Below, piece after piece: positions 62,829-64,000 of a DNA stretch of 64,000 nucleotides. Positions within the stretch are counted from its first letter, which is position 1; the number at the start of each line of letters is the position of its first letter. Source of the stretch: Pelodera strongyloides (taxonomy: Eukaryota; Nematoda; Chromadorea; Rhabditida; Rhabditidae); assembly GCA_036852015.1 (NCBI GenBank), contig JAANDG010000017.1, positions 62,001 through 126,000 of the forward strand. The letters are read 5' to 3'. The notes beneath the pieces were generated by a model that was given only the letters and a program-made list of their open reading frames with translations, did not search any database and was not told the DNA's origin. Position numbers and translations under genes: made by a program.

Positions 62829-64000
62829 CTGAAATGGGAAAATAAGTATATTTTTTGATGAATATGAATAAAATAAGTATTAAAAATTAGAAAAAAAATA
62901 TTTCTGAGACTGCTGGTGCTGCAAGTAGACCTATAAACAAACTAAACAATTGTAAATAGAGAAAGAGAGAAGAGGAGGCAGAGAAATAAAGACTACTGTA
63001 GGTTGGAATATCCGAGCAGGGGTACTTTTGGTACATAGACGAAGGCAATTCAATAAGAAGTACGGTAGATTTAAGCAGAGTAGAAAGTATTCTAGTATTC
63101 AGCAACATTAATTTTGCTCACAAGCGATTTGAGTACACAAAAAAGAAAACCATGAAAATCAGAAAAGGCAAAAAAAATACTATTAAAATGAGTTCTATTC
63201 ACAGTAAATGTATGTCGTAGAGTCTACCAACAGCGAACTATTGAAGTAAATTGTACATACATGAAACTGCCCGAGTAAATAAATTAATGATATACAATGT
63301 TTATTAATTTATTCCGTACACTTTATTAAATTTATTAAAGACTTGATCCGGATGCTGGAGAATTCTAATCAGAAAATATCGGCATCAATTGAGCAAAAAT
63401 TATACATTCTAAACGAAAGACGAATAAAAAATCCAATAATAGAATAAGAATGTAGATAGTTCTCTTTGGAGGAACGCTTCGTAAAAGGGAACTAAAACAT
63501 ACAATAAAGAAAAAAAACATACAAGAAAGAAAAAAAACATTTATTTATCAAGAGCAAATAAAAAATAAGAAAGCAATAATATATTTGTTTGATTCAGGAA
63601 GTTAGCTTTATTTACGCATCGTTCAGGACTAGATGTATGCATGCTCAAATTCTCATATACTCACATTGTCGCATTGTCACATTGGCACATTCTTTTACTA
63701 ACATGCTCACATGCGCACATGCTCTCATGCTCATACTCATACATACATCGGAAGGCTTTCTTACATGACGCTATTCTCTGTATAAAAATTGGCACTGCAG
63801 TGGATAAACTCATAAGGTTTACACGTGGAGCTCGTTGAAAAAAAAGGATAAATTAACCATAATCAAACCATGAAGCGCCCCGGAGTAAAGCCTTCACCAG
63901 TTACCACTATAGTTCCGTCTTACGGAACCAAACCAATATGGTGATAACTATGAAGTAGTTAGTTATTAATATAAATAGTATAAAATAAGTTTTACCGAAG
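62829..64000. other. AT-rich flank upstream of the GH20 gene
   Basis: No supported gene. Contains a short duplicated AAAAAACATACAA(T/G)AAAGA word at 63495-63540 and a degenerate CACATGCTC tandem region at 63655-63740. Should hold the GH20-gene promoter, but no motif is clear. Confidence 0.6.

Overview
The window is nuclear DNA from a eukaryote, most likely a nematode. Six protein-coding genes are split by many short phase-conserving introns (GT-AG, two apparently GC-AG) and conserve metazoan housekeeping proteins. An interstitial array of the nematode telomere repeat TTAGGC lies at 36596-36664. Five of the six predicted start codons sit 2-19 nt downstream of a 3' splice acceptor that has no obvious partner exon, the pattern left by spliced-leader trans-splicing. 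I cannot name the species; looser acceptors (TTTAG and GTAG as well as TTTCAG) and dense introns do not look like Caenorhabditis elegans itself.

Layout. SRP68 (minus, 7217-178, 19 exons, 619 aa) and MIC60/mitofilin (plus, 10051-17611, 21 exons, 749 aa) are divergent across a 2.8 kb spacer holding a tRNA-derived SINE. DNAJC17 (minus, 20819-18251, 8 exons, 315 aa) converges on MIC60 and is divergent from NOC3L (plus, 22373-34110, 21 exons, 782 aa). After 4.9 kb of repeat-rich spacer comes a type II membrane BRICHOS protein (plus, 38975-52573, 19 exons, about 765 aa) with a 4.4 kb first intron. A GH20 hexosaminidase of the HEXD type (minus, 62826-55863, 19 exons, 682 aa) converges on it. All six models were assembled by hand by joining exons with matching phase; five start-to-stop frames close without forcing, and the BRICHOS model has one uncertain donor.

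The genes do not form a pathway: they serve protein targeting (SRP68), mitochondrial cristae (MIC60), spliceosome-linked co-chaperoning (DNAJC17), ribosome biogenesis (NOC3L), a secreted or membrane BRICHOS protein and glycan trimming (GH20).

The most striking non-genic content is a dense population of small palindromic transposons (MITEs), mostly in introns. At least fourteen clear or partial copies belong to one about 180 bp family whose ends read TTAA-AGCGAAAT. Several other families with unrelated interiors also begin TTAA-AG, and one nested insertion shows that TTAA is a duplicated target site. Other families (GGGCGCGTTYRAGATGGG ends, GAGGCCATATTCACCAC ends, TTATGGGGTTTCCAAGT ends) are multi-copy here too. 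Several are near-perfect hairpins with arms of about 80-200 bp inside pre-mRNAs. No transposase gene, CRISPR array, rRNA or convincing functional tRNA was seen.
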